Below are positions 44,193-54,502 of a stretch of DNA of 64,000 bases, in pieces. The stretch covers positions 5,890,001-5,954,000 of the forward strand of contig OY755171.1 in NCBI GenBank assembly GCA_963576735.1, written 5' to 3'. The number at the start of each line of letters is the position of its first letter. The stretch's first letter is position 1. Source of the DNA: Bedellia somnulentella. Lineage: Eukaryota; Arthropoda; Insecta; Lepidoptera; Bedelliidae. The notes beneath the pieces are model-generated. The model searched no databases and was not told the DNA's origin. It saw nothing but the letters and a program-made list of their open reading frames with translations. The position numbers and the translations under genes were made by a program.

Positions 44193-45561
44193 CGAGTTAT
44201 CAAATTCGCTTGAAAGTTTAGTCAAGTTAGCACAGGAAGAAATATTCACTAAAGAGCTTAATTTGTTGCGTAACAACAAAAAAACACTACCTCCAAAGCA
44301 TACTTTACTTAGCTTAAATCCATTTATTGACGATAAAAATATATTAAGAGTAGGAGGGCGTCTTAACTATTCACAGTATTCCTTTGATAAGCGCCATCCC
44401 ATGTTACTGCATTCGAAACATAGATTAGCTAAGTTACTTTTCCAACGAGAGCATCTTCGTCTTCTTCACGCTGGTCCTCAGTTACTGCTTTCTTCAATCA
44501 GAGAGTTTGTTTGGCCTATTGCTGACAGGGATTTGGCTCGCACAGTAGCGAGGCAATGTATTACTTGTAGGAGAATCGCAGGAGAAACTATATCGCCTAT
44601 CATGGGTTCGTTACCCAAACAGCGGGTTGACCCCGGGTTTCCATTTTCAAGTGTTGGTGTTGACTTTGCCGGACCATTTTGGATTACTGACAGAAAAGGT
44701 AGAGGGTGTAAGATCACCAAATGTTATCTTTGTTTATTTATTTGCTTCCGTTACAAATGCGTGCACTTGGAAGCTGTTAGTGAATTATCCACAGAAGCAT
44801 TCATTTTATCGCTACGTCGCTTTATATCGCGTAGAGGCAAGCCGTTAGAAATATTCTGTGACAACGGCCGCAATTTTGTTGGTGCTGCTAGAGAAATAGG
44901 TAATTTTATAAATTCACATTCTTCTTATATAACGAACTTTTTGGCTGAAGATGGAATCAAATACCACTTCCAACCAAGCTATTCTCCACATTTCGGAGGT
45001 TATCACGAATCAGCAATTAAATCAGCTAAGTACTATACCAAACGAATATTATCAAATACGCATTTAACTTTCGAGGAAATGGCAACGTTATTTAATCAAA
45101 TTGAAGCTATTCTTAATAGCAGACCTCTATGTCCTCTTTCCTCTGATCCAAACGACCTCCAACCCTTAACCCCGGGACATTTTTTGATTGGTAGAGCATT
45201 ATTATCGATGCCATCTCCAAGCCTAAAAAATTTTAAACTGAATAGTTTAAACCGATATCAGCGATTAGAACACATCAGGCAACATTTTTGGAATCGCTGG
45301 CAGAAGGAATACATCACAGAAATGCAGCACAGACAAAAATGGCGCGTTCCTTCAAGAGAGCTTCAAATAGGAGATCTTGTTCTGTTGAAGCATGAAAACA
45401 TGCCTCCAATGAGTTGGAAAATGGGGCGCATCACTGCCTTGTTTCCGGGACCCGACAATGTAGCAAGAGTAGCAGAGGTGAAGACGTCAAATGGCTCATA
45501 CAGAAGAGGCATTAAATACATTGTGCCATTAATTACCGAAACCGAAGAAGTCTCCACATAA
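44122..45561 (+). CDS. BEL/Pao integrase region in the +1 frame
   Basis: A 479-residue open frame overlapping the end of the polyprotein by about 70 bases, without a convincing start codon of its own. An HHCC-type zinc-binding region comes first (REHLRLLHAG ... CITCRR, about residues 112-153). The catalytic core has D181 (VGVDFAGPF), D247 (IFCDNGRNF) and E296 (GGYHESAIKS), giving a complete D,D,E triad. A DUF5641-like C-terminal part follows (WNRWQKEYI, LQIGDLVLL). It would integrate the cDNA copy. Expression needs the reading frame to move by one base at the A tract, so this copy may make little or no integrase. Confidence 0.93.
   Translation: MPMSLDLLITQKILKKKSGILKPDELSNSLESLVKLAQEEIFTKELNLLRNNKKTLPPKHTLLSLNPFIDDKNILRVGGRLNYSQYSFDKRHPMLLHSKHRLAKLLFQREHLRLLHAGPQLLLSSIREFVWPIADRDLARTVARQCITCRRIAGETISPIMGSLPKQRVDPGFPFSSVGVDFAGPFWITDRKGRGCKITKCYLCLFICFRYKCVHLEAVSELSTEAFILSLRRFISRRGKPLEIFCDNGRNFVGAAREIGNFINSHSSYITNFLAEDGIKYHFQPSYSPHFGGYHESAIKSAKYYTKRILSNTHLTFEEMATLFNQIEAILNSRPLCPLSSDPNDLQPLTPGHFLIGRALLSMPSPSLKNFKLNSLNRYQRLEHIRQHFWNRWQKEYITEMQHRQKWRVPSRELQIGDLVLLKHENMPPMSWKMGRITALFPGPDNVARVAEVKTSNGSYRRGIKYIVPLITETEEVST
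44163..44173 (+). other. A11 tract where the polyprotein frame breaks
   Basis: Eleven consecutive A. Upstream, the polyprotein frame matches BEL/Pao; downstream, family-like sequence continues only in the +1 frame. One extra A would explain it. Confidence 0.8.
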
Positions 45562-45588
45562 CATTCTCCATAGCCCGCCCCCGGAGTA

Positions 45589-45793
45589 TGTACCGCCGTG
45601 ATACAACACTAGCGGCACATCACTAGCGCAACTAGCTGTCAACCATCTTTCATTCTTTTCATTCCATTCATTACCTTGTAAAATCTTGTATTCATATACC
45701 AAGCAAAACGCATCTTGTAAATTACTTCAATATAAAATATCTATGGAGTCAGATATCTTTCATTTATAATTCTACAAGCCAAGGAATTAAACA
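45589..45793 (+). repeat. 3' LTR of the BEL/Pao element
   Basis: 205 bp, reads the same as the 5' LTR throughout. The sequence before it (CCCGCCCCCGGAGTA) is not an obvious polypurine tract. Confidence 0.95.
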
Positions 45794-45837
45794 CATTCTT
45801 TTTAAGAACGTATTTTGTATTTGATCTAAATATATCC

Positions 45838-45955
45838 CCCGTGGTCGTTCTCTACTGATATTACCATCTCAATTGGCTATACTTTTCCAACATAACTTCA
45901 TTAACCTTTTCTATGTGCCTTAACCATCTTCACATTCATCATCCGTCTTTAAATC
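45838..45955 (-). repeat. RTE-type LINE fragment
   Basis: CCCGTGGTCGTTCTCTACTG, TTACCATCTCAATTGGCTAT, TTTCTATGTGCCTTAACCATC follow the coding 3' region of the fragment at 59268-59610 in order, with decay. Confidence 0.55.
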
Positions 45956-45984
45956 CATCGAACATCTTTAAAACATATGTATCG

Positions 45985-46232
45985 CACTAATAAATAAAAG
46001 ATAAATAAAGGAAAGATAAATACCGGCGGGGTTCGAACCCGCGACCTCGAGTATGCGCCCCCGTCGCTCTGCCAATTGAGCTACAGTGTCAATGGATTCC
46101 AGCTGGAAGCAGCTGTAGGTCGCGTGTTTAAACCCCGCCCCAGTGTCGAAATTTTCCTTTCCTTTATTTATCTTTTATTTATTAGTAATAATCCCCACAT
46201 GAGGTTTTCATGTCAAAAACATTCAAATTATA
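45985..46232. mobile_element. SINE-C head-to-head inverted dimer
   Basis: The minus-strand copy (about 45985-46090, AAATAAAGGAAAG then GGGGTTCGAACCCGCGACC to the A box CCAATTGAGCTAC) is followed by a plus-strand copy (about 46110-46232) that lacks the A-box segment but keeps a decayed B box (GTGTTTAAACCCC), GTGTCGAAATTTTCC and the full tail to TTTTCATG. Confidence 0.82.
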
Positions 46233-46484
46233 TATATCTTATTCGATCACATACCCAACCTAATATCACAAGCAATACTGAGGGACCTAATACCTACTGC
46301 TTTTACTTTGCTCTCCTTCTTCTTCTACCACAGCGAACATTGTATACTATATATGAGTGTAACCAGAAGAGCATCATGCACTACCATTATGATATTTTAT
46401 GACACCGAACAACCATTGTGTTATTTTCCGCTCCATTTATCGCGTTGTCCCTTTTCATTTTACTTTTTTTACTAATATATTCAA

Positions 46485-46745
46485 TGCCGTGTAGTATCGG
46501 GTTAGAGTGTTTCCCCTTTATCCCCTTGAACCCCTTTCTACCATCGGGTTTTGTCAGAGGCGACTAAGGAAATGGGGCTTTTTTAAGTGGTTTATTGGCG
46601 ATGCGGTTGTAAACCCATCTCGAAGATACTTGTTTCTATCATTGGGTCCCATTCCCATCATTGACTTCCAAATGTGGCTGAGGAGTTTTTAACTCTAAAG
46701 CTTTGGCTACCCCTTTTTAGAATTTATGGCTGTCAGTGTATATAT
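46485..46745 (+). mobile_element. SINE-B copy, diverged full length
   Basis: GCCGTGTAGTATCGGGTTAG, CAGAGGCGACTAAGG, GGCGATGCGGTTGTAAACC, ACTTCCAAATGTGGCTG and TGGCTACCCCTTTTTAG with a decayed GTCAGTGTATAT tail. This is one of the more diverged copies, with GTGGCTGAGGAGTTTTTAACTC. Confidence 0.85.
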
Positions 46746-47215
46746 TATGAAGAAATGTTATGATGTTAAAATATTTTATTAACGGAACATATTAAAAACC
46801 TTTCTCCACTAAGCTTTTCATACATTTCTTATATAAGAAAATCATTAATAAGCTCTAGCAAAGCCACAATCCAATATAATATTATCAAAAGACCTTTTCC
46901 TTGATAAAATAGTTTTTTTCAAAGAATCGATTCAAACGTCTTATCTTCGTCAGTTAAGTATCAACTAAAAGCGTTCCATTAAAAAAATCACAGATTTAGG
47001 GCGCTATTCTAAACCACACATTTTATTTTATTGGTTTGACTCTCGATAGTTTTGACTGCTCAAAGGGAAGAGGTAGGCTGAGGACGCAAAGAAACATAGG
47101 ATAAAGAATATTAAGTTAATAAAATGGTGTTAGCGGGCACTATATTTAAGTTATACATAAGAAATCTAGAAAATATATTTTGTCATCACACGTAGTAAGA
47201 CTGCCATATGATTGG
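46746..47215. other. Unassigned AT-rich DNA
   Basis: No gene or repeat recognised. Confidence 0.45.
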
Positions 47216-47345
47216 TAGCTGTGCAGTGTCGGCTTATACTTCCAGTGGATGTACGTAAGAGGCGACTAACGGTATTGGGGCTTTTGAGGGATTTTTGGGC
47301 GATGCGGTTCGCTTTGGACATATTCGGTTCGAACGTTTGAGTGGT
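47216..47345 (+). mobile_element. Chimera: SINE-B 5' part joined to SINE-A 3' end
   Basis: 47216-47309 follows SINE-B (GCAGTGTCGGCTTATAC, AAGAGGCGACTAACGG, GGCGATGCGGTT). From 47311 the text is the SINE-A 3' end (CTTTGGACATATTCGG, GAACGTTTGAGT). No intervening sequence. Confidence 0.7.
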
Positions 47346-47930
47346 GAGAATTATTAGGACGCCGCTAAAAAAAACGCATGTTATATAGCAAAATTATTGA
47401 CATGTTACACACAAAGTAAGTTTTTTCCAACCCAATATCTTTTATCTTTAAAACGGCTTAAACTCAACGTCATTTCATAGGATTTGTTATAAGAATAGTA
47501 CCCCAAGTTGATTCCAAGTACATATTCAGGATAAAGTTGTCCACAGGGGCGCATTGGTCACTCCAAAAATCAATGGGTCCATTAGTAGAGTCTTTTTTAT
47601 AGCTTTGATCATTTTGAGGTGAAAACGATGGCATAAACTGTTTATTTAACGCCTTGTTTATTATAGTAGCATTAATAAAATAGTTTATGTGCTACAGTGG
47701 ATCATGCCTACCACATACATCTAACTATGCCAATACCATTCTTTTTGCCGTAATCGAGTAAAACAACGTGCTTTTACATAAACTTATTTTAAGAAACCAG
47801 TCACTAACTACTGTGCCTGTTGCAGTGCTATGGTATATTGAAATTATAATAAACGCTAATGAATATTCGGTTCCGAAGTTTTTCCATACAAAAATATATA
47901 AAAAAAATAAACGTGTAAGGACATATTATG
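47346..47930. other. Unassigned AT-rich DNA
   Basis: No gene or repeat recognised. Confidence 0.45.
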
Positions 47931-48377
47931 CACAGATCAAGTAAGCCCCAAACTAAGTAACATACATACATACATATACTCTCGGCTATGAATCCCTAGA
48001 AGGGGTAGCCAGAGCTAAGGAATTAGAAATTCCTCATCCACTTTTGGAAAGATAGTAAAATAAAGGTGATGGGTCTCCAACCGCATCGCCCGAAAATCCT
48101 TTATAAACCCCAATACCATTAGTCACCTCATACATACACCCACTGGAAGAAATGGGGTAGTGCTATTCTAAGCCGTCACTACACAGCAGTTACAACTAAG
48201 TAAGACTTGTATTATGGGATAATAACTCATCGATATATTTAATATTATATGTATAAATAATATCCAAGACTAAGAAACAATTATTTATGCTTATCACATA
48301 AATGTTGCTCTCAGCGGGGATCGAACCCGCAACCTCCGGACTGAGAAGCTAGTCACCTATCCACTCGGCCACGGCTG
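47931..48377 (-). mobile_element. SINE-D copy interrupted by a SINE-B
   Basis: The tail (CACAGATCAAGTAAGCCCC) and the remainder (GACTTGTATTATGGGATAA to the A box CCACTCGGCCA) are separated by the SINE-B at 47961-48193. AACTAAGTAA on both sides is SINE-D sequence duplicated by the insertion. Confidence 0.92.
47961..48193 (-). mobile_element. SINE-B copy nested in SINE-D
   Basis: Full-length copy on the minus strand with a 10-bp target duplication AACTAAGTAA at 47951-47960 and 48194-48203. The pre-insertion site is confirmed by the uninterrupted SINE-D at 28426-28640. Confidence 0.94.
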
Positions 48378-48419
48378 TGTTTGTTTTATTTTTATTTATT
48401 TTATGTGTAATTCAGACCA

Positions 48420-48585
48420 GACGACACCTCGCAGACTCAGACGGCCTTAGACACAATTTGGTGAAAGTGAAGGTCGTAGGAAGTTAATTGATAAGGGAAC
48501 AGTTGTTGTGGACACCTTTGTGGGAGGCTTATGTCCAGCTGTGGGCGTTACATCTACTGTCTGGGATGGACAAATAAATAAATAA
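48420..48585 (+). repeat. Probable LINE 3' end relic
   Basis: TGTGGGAGGCTTATGTCCAGC and TGTGGGCG resemble a word that commonly closes lepidopteran LINEs (recollection, not checked), followed by an AAATAAATAAATAAG tail. No ORF. Confidence 0.45.
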
Positions 48586-48709
48586 GTTTATTAAAATTCT
48601 GACTGGCCGAAATCTATAAATGAAATGAGTCGGGGCATCGCCATTTTGAGGCATGAAAAATTGTTACGTCCTAATCGTATACTTACAAAGAAAAAGGAAA
48701 AATTTATGA

Positions 48710-48965
48710 CATACATACATACATACATATGCTCACGGCTATAAATCCCTAGTAGGGGTAGCCACAGCTAAGGAATTGGAAATTCCTCAGCCACGTTTGG
48801 AAATTTTAGTGGGGAAAAGATGGTAAAATAAAGGTTTTCGGTGATGGGTCTCCAACCACATCGCCCAAAAATCCCTTAAAAGCTCCAAATCCGTTAGTCG
48901 CCTCTTACGTACACCCACCGGAAGAAATGGGGTAGTGTTATTCTATGCCGACACTAAACAGCAAC
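48710..48965 (-). mobile_element. SINE-B copy with target duplication
   Basis: Full-length copy with a CATACATACATACATATGC start and ATTTATGA duplicated at 48702-48709 and 48966-48973. Confidence 0.92.
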
Positions 48966-49059
48966 ATTTATGAAAAATCTGTTTAGTCGTTCCGAAATAG
49001 TTTTTCGACAATATCTGACGTTAGAGTTGTATATACATTCGACAAGTGATTCGTTCAAG

Positions 49060-49205
49060 TTTGACGCAGGTTGCAAGCGATGATTCCGTGCTTCGGAGGG
49101 CAAGTTAAGCCGTCGGTCCCGGGCCGGGACTCCCGGCTACTATCACGGAAGTAGTCATTACTCTGCCAACCCACACTTGGCCAGCGTGGTATAGTACAAG
49201 TATAC
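49060..49205 (+). repeat. Repeat with CCGTCGGTCCCGG core, second copy
   Basis: GTGCTTCGGAGGGCAAGTTAAG, CCGTCGGTCCCGG and CCCGGCTACTATCACGG parallel 13655-13815. A GGGCCGGGACTCCCGG expansion inside the core is particular to this copy. Probably a LINE 3' UTR piece. Confidence 0.5.
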
Positions 49206-49209
49206 AGAG

Positions 49210-49442
49210 GTGAAGTTAGAAACTTTGATTGATGGGTTGTGAGGACTTTACGACTTACGATCTTCAGAAATTCGATAGTTAAAATTATTTCACAACCAGA
49301 AAGCTACGCTATTCCGGAGTGCTATAGACTGTAGATCATTTCATTTAATATTCAATTTCATAAGGAATGATCAGTGATGAAAGAAGTTCAAGATTTTTCA
49401 AAGGTAACAACTATCCGTGCTGAGCTGGGACCTTCATCTAGT
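49210..49442 (+). repeat. Helitron-like 3' end relic
   Basis: CTATCCGTGCTGAGCTGGGACC then CATCTAG before T at 49443 parallels the end at 52890-52919. The 5' boundary is unknown. Confidence 0.4.
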
Positions 49443-49880
49443 ATGCATGATATATGCCATATAAATACGCGTCGAAATAATAATCTCATCTTCCGTTTTC
49501 AGCGAAATTAAAAGTATTTTGAATCTGTACCTCAAAAAAACTCAAATCCCCTTATTTTCTACAGCAAACTTATCTCATATAAAATGAGGTGATAAGTCAA
49601 GGGTCCATTCAAATCTACTATTCATTTTAGCTTAGATAAAACTATCTTGTGCCCTTTGAACTTTGTAATTTATACGGAAAAAAAATCAGTTAAAATTTAG
49701 AAGTAGAGCCTATGAAATAAATTCTTGAGGAATTCTTAAGATACCTTTTTTTGAATAAGATAATACTTAAGTTAGTCCTGAACATTAAACTTTTCTAGAA
49801 GTAATGAATTATTAACTATAGCAGTCTTCAGTATAAGTATCCGTACTTTCGAAAATATATTCATAAGATCAAGGATAAAG
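49443..49880. other. Unassigned AT-rich DNA
   Basis: No gene or repeat recognised. Confidence 0.45.
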
Positions 49881-49888
49881 TTGGACCA

Positions 49889-50115
49889 TACATACATAGA
49901 AGGGGTAGCCAGAGCCAAGCAATCAGAAATTCCTCAGCCACTTTTGGAAGTTGTGCGGGGAAAAGATTGTGAAATAAAGGTTGTTGGTGATGGGTCTCCA
50001 ACCGCATCGCCCAAAAATCCCTCAAAAGCCCCAAAACCGTTAGTCACTTCTTACGTACACCCACTGGAAGAAATGGGGTAGTGCTATTCTAAGCCGACAC
50101 TACACAGCAAACCAA
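49889..50115 (-). mobile_element. SINE-B copy with target duplication and tail deletion
   Basis: Flanked by TTGGACCA (49881-49888 and 50116-50123). About 20 bases normally between CATACATA and GAAGGGGTAGCC are missing; the rest is well preserved. Confidence 0.92.
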
Positions 50116-50123
50116 TTGGACCA

Positions 50124-50569
50124 ATTAATATATAATACTTGATCATACAACTTTGCATCTGCTATTAATTCCCATTTACTTCGTTTACACTATGCTATTC
50201 GTATACGTGATTATGTTGGCTTGATTATTACATTGTTGAAAATTAACTAAAATTTGCTTTGTCAAGATTTTTAAAGTATCATTTATTTTTTGATTACGTA
50301 GCGAAGTGACAAAAATAAAAAAGTACTCTTGATAAAGAAGCAAATCCAGATTTTGTAATCTCTAATCATTTTTAATCAATAAGCATATACCTTTGTAAGA
50401 AGATTGAAGGTCAAATTATTTTGTAGATGTGTTAAAGATATTATTTTGTTAAGGACTATGAAAATACTATTCTACTTGTGTTGAAATTAACTGCATTACT
50501 TTTATCAAACGATACATAACACAACACATTACACAACAATTGTAGAAATAGTGAAAATTTATGACGGGC
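50124..50569. other. Unassigned AT-rich DNA
   Basis: No gene or repeat recognised. Confidence 0.45.
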
Positions 50570-50640
50570 ATAATCCTACAGAAGGGTGGGCAAACCCTCA
50601 GAATCAACAATCCCTTGGCCACTTTTGGAAATTAAGAAAG
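50570..50640 (-). repeat. SINE-B relic
   Basis: CCTACAGAAGGGTGGGCAAACC, then CTTGGCCACTTTTGGAAATT resembles the 3' part of SINE-B. Strongly decayed. Confidence 0.45.
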
Positions 50641-51039
50641 AAAAAAATTTTTCTTCATATAAATTATTATAGAATACTGTAAAGACGAATGCAGATATAA
50701 TATGCAATTCCTACCAACAAATAGCTTCGTGATTCTAAAGGATCGCAAAAAAAAGAAACAAATCCATTTTAATATTTTTCCTGGCAAGCGTTCAGATTTC
50801 AATAAACCAATCGACAATTTGCTTCGTCGAGTCTATTTGATAGGGTTGTTTCACAAACATCAATAGAATATTCATACATCTCGGGGCTATAACGAGCGTA
50901 TCCCGGATAAATGGTAATCAAGAGAATAATGTTCCTGATATAGAGTACAGTTATGAGAGAAATGTTTTTTAACATTCTGAAAAATAACCACAAAATTACA
51001 TATCACAAATATTATGGAAATATTGATGAAAGAAAGTTT

Positions 51040-51125
51040 GACAGGTTTAACAGGATCGTATAAAGAGGCAATCGATAATCTCTGTCTACCCCAATGAGAA
51101 CTAATAGTGTGGGTATATGTATGTA
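51040..51125 (+). repeat. RTE-type LINE 3' terminal fragment
   Basis: AGGCAATCGATAATCTCTG, TCTACCCCAATGAGAACTAAT and GTGGGTATATGTATGTA. It ends one or two bases before the Helitron-like element at 51127. Confidence 0.65.
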
Positions 51126-51126
51126 A

Positions 51127-51245
51127 TCTATACTTATAATAAATCTGTAGAGAGGTCAATTCTGTACATGAAATATATTTTCAAAATAACCATCAGGTGG
51201 TGATTAGGGATCGATACTGATGCCAAAAATGCAATCAGTATAATT

Positions 51246-51291
<46 letters not shown>

Positions 51292-52919
51292 GGTTTGTAT
51301 GTTCCTTATCCCTTCGCCTGGCGCCGCCATGTTGGTCATTTACGCGCATCTGGCGCCTGTCCGGCTCCGGGAGAGAAAAGAAAAGACCAAGTATGGCGGC
51401 CGCCATTTTGCAAATTTTACCACGTCTGGCAGGCCTAGGAAGGACAATTTAAACTGGTCTTCGATGTTTAGAAAAACTAAAATTTTACTGCTTTTCTGTT
51501 TTATAAGCGTAATAAAATGTAGCATTTTAGATTCTTAATTAAGTACGCTATCATATTGCATAAGATAAATATGTATAAAGTGTGAAAATAAAACAATGTC
51601 GTAAAGTTAAGATAGGGTCATGGTTTTTTTCCGATTTTCGATACATAATCTACCATAATTCATAAATTTTACTTTTTCTCGTCAATATATGTGTTGTATT
51701 TACAATACTATACCCTAATTTAAAACATACAGTCATAAAATCACTTCAATCCATACATTTTTTTAGCAGTAGGAGCATTACTAAATGTGGGCCTTGTCAG
51801 GCGCCCCACACAACCGCACACGGAACAATGAACATTAACTGAAATAAATGCCTTGTTGACATTTCTGTTGCACTGTAGTCTATCTTTGTTCTATAAATAA
51901 GCTTCAGTATACGTTAGAGCAGTGCAGAATGCTTTTTATTCGTCAAAATACACGTCTAAAACAGCACTTAGCTACTTTCCCGGAGCAGGCCGGCCGCCAG
52001 ACGCGCGAAATATTTATCTTTCCCGGAGCGGGACAGATGCCACATGTGCGCTAATGTCAAAAGTAACATCCGCCATTTTAGGTCTTTTTCTTTGTCTCCC
52101 GGAGCGGGAATTTGCCACACGAAGGGTTATGGAAACAAAAACTACTCGACGGATTTTAACGAAACTTGGTACAATTATTCTTTATACACCTGCGCAGGTT
52201 TTTGTATACTTTCCAGCTTAGTAGTAAAGGGGAATTTTGGGAAAACGGGAGAAGTTACTCCATTTTTTAAGCTTCCGTCGCGTGTGCAGCCTCAATGGTT
52301 AAACTTACATAGAAATTATGTGTGACGGAAATATTCTTCATAAAATTATCTAAAAAAAATCCTCAGCAGCTTATGTCTATCTTTTACGGTTGACTCACAA
52401 TAACACGTGTAATTCCTGATAGCTTAGCAATTCGGATCATTCTGATTATATTTGTTTACTCTTACGTTTGTAAACGTCTCACTCATCCCAAATTTAAAAA
52501 AGGTTACATTATTACCTATTCAATAAAAAAAGAATCATAGAAATCGGTAGACAAACACCGAAATTAGACATAAAATAAGCCATCGCGCCCGTGATCAAAA
52601 CCAAATCTTTACTAATTTACATATTACATACTAGATGGCGCCAGTAGTTGCATCCTACATCACGTAATGATTTATTTTTTAGACTGTTATAAATACTTCA
52701 TAGCGTTTTATTTCAAAATTTGCTATTAAACGGAAATACTGAACCGTTCATCAAAGCGCATTAAAAATCACCAAACTACACTGTTTAGGGAGTGCTATAA
52801 ATTTAATAAATTGAAAACATTGCGCTGAATTTCACAATGCTTGAGCAGTGACTAAAGAAAGAAACCTCAGTTATTTAAAAAAGCAACGCTACCCGTGCGA
52901 AGCTGGGACGATCCACTAG
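51127..52919 (+). mobile_element. Helitron-like element of 1.8 kb
   Basis: Opens TCTATACTTATAATAAATCTG after an A and ends CGATCCACTAG before a T. Inside it has AGAGAGGTCAATTCTGTACATG, a (GTCT)n run, two CCCGGAGCGGG words around 52021 and 52100, GACGGATTTTAACGAAACTTGG and, near the 3' end, ACCCGTGCGAAGCTGGG. These phrases are familiar from lepidopteran Helitron-type repeats. No Rep/helicase ORF; the several 60-99-residue ORFs show no motif. Whether it is one element or two nested ones is not resolved. Confidence 0.6.
51247..51292 (+). repeat. (GTCT)n microsatellite
   Basis: About eleven GTCT units inside the Helitron-like element, ending GTCGGTTTG. Confidence 0.95.
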
Positions 52920-52984
52920 TTTTAATAAATAAAATCACGCCTTTATGTTACATGCCACAATTGTTGTATTGAATAATTTGAATG

Positions 52985-53092
52985 TTTTTGTTCATGAAAA
53001 CCTCATGTGAGGATTATTAAGGGAGGTCGCGGGTTCGATTCCCGCCTGTGGCGAAAATTTTCTTTCCTTTATTTATCTTTTATTTATTGTTG
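52985..53092. mobile_element. SINE-C inverted dimer with collapsed centre
   Basis: The minus-strand tail (TTGTTCATGAAAACCTCATG, AGGATTATT) passes directly into a plus-strand B-box half (GGTCGCGGGTTCGATTCCCG) and tail (TTTCTTTCCTTTATTTATC). This is the same head-to-head order as at 28 and 46 kb, with the middle deleted. Confidence 0.8.
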
Positions 53093-54125
53093 TATTGAAT
53101 GTCATCAAGAAGATCATCCATAAACCGATATACTACGCAATTCTCTTCTTTGGTGGGTTACGAGTATGTATTACTGGTAAAAAAAATTTTTTTTTACTTT
53201 TAGGTTCATTTACAATCGTCACATAAAAAAATATTGTATAAAGTTAAACGAAGAAATTGGCTGCTTAATATAAATATTTATTAAAAGCGAACCCCTCATG
53301 ATGTATTAACCGAGGACCTATCGATTTGAGTGTCCTGTTGATTTTGAAATCATTTTAACTTTTGCCTCCTACCATTACCATTCTGCCTGCAACGTCATAG
53401 TTGAATAGCAAATCATTTAAAGTAGAAACTTAAAAGAAATCTTAGTTCGAAAGCGTATTACAATGTTAATGATTACATTAATGATGAAGTGAATCTATGA
53501 ATGTGAAAGTGAATCAGAAGAATCTTCTGCCACAAGATTATTATCATATACATTTCTTAACGTCAAAAATGTAAGATATTATTGACACTAACGACTTTTT
53601 AAGAACCAAAATGACTAGAATTTGATTGTTTTATTCAAAGAATGTTCATTTAGTTTTGTTCTTTATTTACCTTAATTTCAAATAACAAACTTCGCATTTT
53701 CACACTGTTACAACGTTTAATGAATACTAGAATATGTATAAAAAGAGTTGGAGCTTGTTCTTTAATAAACATAAACCGTATGTTAATATTATTGATATTT
53801 AAATTACTGTATAAGTGACATGTTTTGGTGTAAGAAACACCCTTGAAAGCAATTAATGGCGGAATATATTGTTTGCTAGATCGATTTCCAACACAAGACA
53901 TTGTGTTATGAAGCGGGCTTAGCAATGAATACTAATTACTTAGCTTATCTCTCTAGCGTCTCCGTATTACAGTGGAGTGCTGTCATGTCTCGTTTATATA
54001 CGTCCTCAACGTTTCCACATTGATGTTGTTATTAGATTTTTGTTGTGGTTTTAGTTAAGGGTTTTTATAATTAGATTCTGATGAATTAAATGTTTTTCAA
54101 TTATGGATCTATACTTCGATCTATA
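53093..54125. other. Unassigned AT-rich DNA
   Basis: A 91-residue minus-strand ORF at 53650-53925 shows no motif. Nothing else recognised. Confidence 0.45.
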
Positions 54126-54131
54126 TTCAAT

Positions 54132-54495
54132 AGCAACCGTGATAGCCCAGTGGGTAGAACACTCGGTTATCGTGCAAACGACTAGTGTTCAGATCCTGGG
54201 TCGGGCCTACACCAATTTGTCTTTTCTAAAGACATATGTGTGGTTAATTTATCATGGTTGTTAACGGTGAGGGAAAACATCGTGAGGAAACCCACATGGC
54301 TGAGTTGTACTTAGTCATGTGACAGTGTATTCGTACAAAACGGCGATAGGCCTGCCCCCTATCACGTGAGTACACTGTCCATGCAAAACGTGGGTACTCT
54401 GAACACCAGGTGACAAAGTCACGTGATGTTCAGAAGTATTAGTACCTCTGCCAACCCCTTCGGGGATATTCGGCGTGAACGTTTATGTTATGTTA
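54132..54495 (+). mobile_element. SINE-A copy, full length, well preserved
   Basis: Head AGCAACCGTGATAGCCCAGTGG with A box, B box slightly changed (GTTCAGATCC), full body and hairpin CCCCTTCGGGG, tail GTTTATGTTATGTT. A short candidate duplication TTCAAT lies at 54126-54131 and 54497-54502. Confidence 0.92.
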
Positions 54496-54502
54496 CTTCA
54501 AT

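Larger units (their letters stand above)
39385..45793 (+). mobile_element. BEL/Pao LTR retrotransposon, nearly intact
   Basis: A 6409-bp element with two 205-bp LTRs, a 5-bp target duplication CATTC (39380-39384 and 45794-45798), a leader of about 595 bp, a gag-protease-RT-RNase H frame and a downstream integrase frame. The domain order (gag with zinc knuckles, DUF1758-type aspartic protease, RT, Peptidase_A17 region, RNase H, integrase, DUF5641-type C-terminus) is that of BEL/Pao. No envelope-like ORF follows the integrase. The two LTRs appear identical by eye, implying very recent insertion. The only evident lesion is a frame change in an A tract at 44163-44173. Confidence 0.96.

Noticed and set aside
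51247..51292. CRISPR-like or structured array
   Set aside because: A plain (GTCT)n microsatellite with no spacers, inside a Helitron-like repeat.
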